DNA from: Sphingopyxis sp.
GTDB lineage: Bacteria; Pseudomonadota; Alphaproteobacteria; Sphingomonadales; Sphingomonadaceae
Assembly (NCBI RefSeq): GCF_019459305.1
Contig: NZ_JAIBES010000015.1
Span: 24,002 to 88,001 of the forward strand
DNA: 64,000 bases
Reading direction: 5' to 3'
This document shows positions 61,600 through 64,000 of the stretch, in pieces. A program made the position numbers and the translations under genes. The notes below the pieces were generated by a model. The model saw only the letters and a list, made by a program, of their open reading frames with translations, did no database searches and was not told the origin of the DNA. Every line of letters starts with the position of its first letter. The stretch's first letter is position 1.

Positions 61600-63063
61600 C
61601 TATTTGCCCGTCGCGACGCAGCGGCCGCCGTCGGGGCCGACCTCGTCCTGACAAGTGCGGGCTGCGATCGTCGGCTCGCTGATCTCGCTCAACCGATTGC
61701 CCGCAGCGGTGCGCTCAAGGGCGAAGCCATCGTATAAGCTGCCCGTCGCGGTAAAGGTGCGAAATTTCAGCCGTCGCGGTTCGACATCGACGATCTGGTA
61801 GAGCTCGGTCGCCTCGGCAATCTTGTCGGGCTGGCTGCCCGCACGGTCGTTGAGCCGGTACATTTTCGACCCCGTTACCGACACCAGATAGACCGGCCCC
61901 TGCACGCTGCCGTCGGCACGCGCCCTGGCACCTGCCTCGCGCCCGGCTTCGGACGTCAGGCGGCTGTAGCAATGATCATGGCCCTGGAGCACCAGATCGA
62001 CCTTGCGCTTGTCGAGCACCGGCTTCCACGCCGCCTTGATTTCGGCGGTGTCATTGGGCCGTGCGCAGGTGAAGACCGGCTGATGGAACAGGACGACATT
62101 CCAGTTCGCCTTGCTCGATGCCAGCGTCGCGTCGAGCCAGTCGGTCTGCTGTTTCATCGAACCCAGGTCGATCGCCGCGGTACCGTCGAGGATAATGAAG
62201 CGCACCCCCTGATAATCAACATAATAGGTCGTCGCCTTCACCGGATCGACGCCATTGGCGGGCAGCGCGAACTGTGCGGGCCAATAGGGGCCAAGCCGGC
62301 GGCTCTCGGTTCCATCGGGCAGGATATGGTCGGCATATTCATGGTTGCCGGTCGCCGGCACCTGCGGGACGATCGCGTAGTTATAACCGCCTGCTTCATT
62401 CCATTCGCCCCATTCGTCGTCATGGTCCAGGTCATCGCGCTGGCCGACCAGATCCCCCGCATGGACCACAAGGCGGATGTCGCCATTGGCGTGAAAGGCC
62501 TGCCGGATCACCCGGCTGGCGTAGGTCAATATCCCGTTCTGGATGTCGCCCAGATAGAGGAAGCGAAAGGGCTTTGCCTCCGCGGCGGCGGTGCGGAATT
62601 GATGCCATTCGCTCCAGCCCGCGGCGCCCTTGAGGCGATAGGCATAGACGGTGTCGGGGGTGAGGCCGGTGAACCGGACCTGATGGTACAGCGCTGGACC
62701 ATAGCTGCTGTCCACCGGCATCGATGTGCCGGTGATCAATACCGCCTTTTCTTCCAGTGTTGGCCCGTCGACCGACACCGCGATCTGGGCCTGGGACTCG
62801 GCCTGCGCGGTGTCGGTGCGATAGGCGACCGCCATGTCCCGCGCCGGGTCGGCACCCGGCGTCAGGACGATGCGGTCGGGAAGATTTTTGGGCGCGTAGG
62901 GAAGACCGGCGGAGCGGGGGATGGGCTGACCATCCTCCGTCTGCGTGACGATGGCGAACCCCGTTGTTGGCGGCGCTGCCGCCGCTGGTACCGCTACCAA
63001 CAGGGAAGCCGCCAGCGACAGCATCGCGGCCGATGCTCGACCCGGAAAGTCGATAATCATCAT
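61600..63063 (-). CDS. Exported purple acid phosphatase-like metallophosphoesterase
   Basis: A 487-residue exported enzyme with signal peptide (AAMLSLAASLLVAVPAAAA), a purple-acid-phosphatase fibronectin-type N-domain (about 60-170) and a metallophosphoesterase domain with the metal blocks YLGDIQNG, HAGDLVGQRDD, TGNHEYADH, VLFHQPVFTC and LQGHDHCYSR. It hydrolyses phosphate esters in the periplasm or outside. The start ATG at 63063 overlaps the stop of the TonB receptor gene. It is followed 10 bases later by the phytase gene. Confidence 0.9.
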   Translation of the reverse strand: MMIIDFPGRASAAMLSLAASLLVAVPAAAAPPTTGFAIVTQTEDGQPIPRSAGLPYAPKNLPDRIVLTPGADPARDMAVAYRTDTAQAESQAQIAVSVDGPTLEEKAVLITGTSMPVDSSYGPALYHQVRFTGLTPDTVYAYRLKGAAGWSEWHQFRTAAAEAKPFRFLYLGDIQNGILTYASRVIRQAFHANGDIRLVVHAGDLVGQRDDLDHDDEWGEWNEAGGYNYAIVPQVPATGNHEYADHILPDGTESRRLGPYWPAQFALPANGVDPVKATTYYVDYQGVRFIILDGTAAIDLGSMKQQTDWLDATLASSKANWNVVLFHQPVFTCARPNDTAEIKAAWKPVLDKRKVDLVLQGHDHCYSRLTSEAGREAGARARADGSVQGPVYLVSVTGSKMYRLNDRAGSQPDKIAEATELYQIVDVEPRRLKFRTFTATGSLYDGFALERTAAGNRLSEISEPTIAARTCQDEVGPDGGRCVATGK

Positions 63064-63973
63064 CAGAAGCTGGCAGTGACGCCGAACTTCGCCGTCCAGC
63101 TGTATTTTTCATATTGCAGGATGCGCTTGGCACCAGCGAAGTCCTGATAGGCGAAATAGGGCGCGTCGGTGACATTGACCCATTCGGCAAACAGGCGGAC
63201 GCCCTTGGTCACGCGCACCTTGGCAGACAGGTCGAGCTGGAAATGCTGATCGACGATGCGATCCTCTTCGGCGCTGCCGCCCAGCTCGTCGAGATATTTA
63301 TCGCGGTACGTGCCTGCGGCGCGCAGCGACAGCGGCCCCTTTTCATAGCCCAGCACCGCATTGAACGTGTGCTTCGATGCCGAGGGCAGCGTAATGCGGC
63401 GCGGATCGGTTAGGTTGTCGCCGTCGAACACCGTCCCCTTGGCATCGGTATAGGTATAGTTGGCGTTGATCAGCAGGCCGTCGAAGGGTGACGGCAGCGA
63501 CGCAAACCTGTGCGAGAAGGACAGCTCTAGGCCCTTCACCTTCGCGGTTTCGCCGTTCACGAAGGTGGTCGCTTCTTCATAATCGACACCGAACACGCTG
63601 CCCGGATCGGGGTCGTTCAACGTGACGATGAAATCCTTGATCGACTTCCAGAACACCCCGGCGGTCAGCGCCGAATTATTGCCGAAATACCATTCGGCCG
63701 AGGCATCGATGTTCCACGCGCTGTAGGGGCGCAGGTTGGGGTTGCCGAATTCGGCTTCGTCATCTTCGTTGACCAGCACGCGCGGCGCCAGGTTGGACAG
63801 TTTGGGACGCACCAGGCTCTTATAACCCGCCAGACGCAGCACGGTATTTTGCGCCGGTTCGTAACGCAGCGTCAGGCTGGGCAGCCAGTCGGTGTAGCTG
63901 CGCGTGACGCGGTTGGGGGTGACGAACACATCGTCGCCGTCGGTCTGGGTGACAAAGGCGCGAATGTCGTTGC
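63063..63973 (-). CDS. TonB-dependent receptor, C-terminal part, cut by window/contig end
   Basis: About 300 residues of the beta-barrel of a TonB-dependent receptor: YTDWLPSLTLRYEPAQNTVL, NLRPYSAWNIDASAEWYFGN, LELSFSHRF and the outer-membrane ending WTAKFGVTASF with terminal Phe. The frame is open to the G-run at 63974-63984 (RNDIRAFVTQTDGDDVFVTP just inside), so the plug and N-terminus are missing. It lies upstream of a phosphatase and a phytase and so probably imports an organic phosphate or phytate-metal complex. Confidence 0.88.
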
Positions 63974-64000
63974 GGGGGGGGGGGCGCCGCCCCCCCCCCC
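63974..64000. other. G11/C11 palindromic end, likely assembly artefact
   Basis: Eleven G (63974-63984), CGCCG, then eleven C (63990-64000) form a perfect stem and break the TonB receptor frame. This is most likely an artefact at a contig end rather than biology. Confidence 0.6.

Overview
The window looks like an alphaproteobacterium of the order Sphingomonadales (Sphingopyxis/Sphingomonas-like). This is inferred from protein families and codon style: a FixL/FixJ pair of the alphaproteobacterial kind, ALAS-type HemA, an RcnB protein, EF-hand periplasmic proteins, a TonB receptor beside a phytase, and GC-rich genes on the right. No species can be named from sequence reading alone.

Layout. (1) 1-9.9 kb holds stress genes mixed with decaying genes. 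A universal stress protein, an MBL/beta-CASP hydrolase, a heme-PAS FixL with FixJ, and TrxC are intact. A glycosyltransferase, an ion channel, a DUF2892 protein, a BON protein and a sulfide:quinone oxidoreductase carry internal stops or frameshifts. (2) 10-22.6 kb holds redox and stress accessory genes: RcnB, EF-hand, cytochrome b561, DUF302, a CoA-transferase, Tat-exported beta-carbonic anhydrase, HemA, exported KatG, 1-Cys peroxiredoxin, and a four-gene operon (small membrane protein, DUF2202, DsrE, c-type cytochrome) divergent from an NsrR/Rrf2 regulator. (3) 22.7-32 kb is a metal island: a two-component system divergent from a CzcBAC-like RND efflux operon with a direct-repeat operator, then DUF2946, PCu(A)C and SCO genes for copper handling. 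(4) 32.2-36.4 kb has a cupin and a TetR-controlled DevABC/MacB-like exporter. (5) 36.4-49.4 kb is a complete virB1-virB11/virD4 type IV secretion (conjugation) operon ending in an LPD7 protein, with no full relaxase in view. (6) 49.4-52.4 kb has an Lrp regulator, an AbiE toxin-antitoxin pair with an inverted-repeat operator, short repeats, and the duplicated 3' end of an initiator tRNA gene. (7) 52.4-64 kb is GC-rich and chromosome-like: VOC protein, ABC-F ATPase, hppD with a palindromic operator, a second VOC protein, a DAO-type oxidoreductase, a DedA-like protein, purH, and a phytase / purple-acid-phosphatase / TonB-receptor locus cut by an artefactual G/C end.

Interpretation. The tRNA 3' fragment at 52316-52360 most likely marks the right attachment site of an integrated element, so much or all of 1-52.3 kb may be a genomic island combining oxygen sensing, redox and NO stress defence, metal efflux, conjugation and a toxin-antitoxin module. 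The intact tRNA gene and the integrase would lie to the left, outside the window. This is inference. The T4SS, the TA pair, the tRNA fragment and the visible composition change are seen directly.
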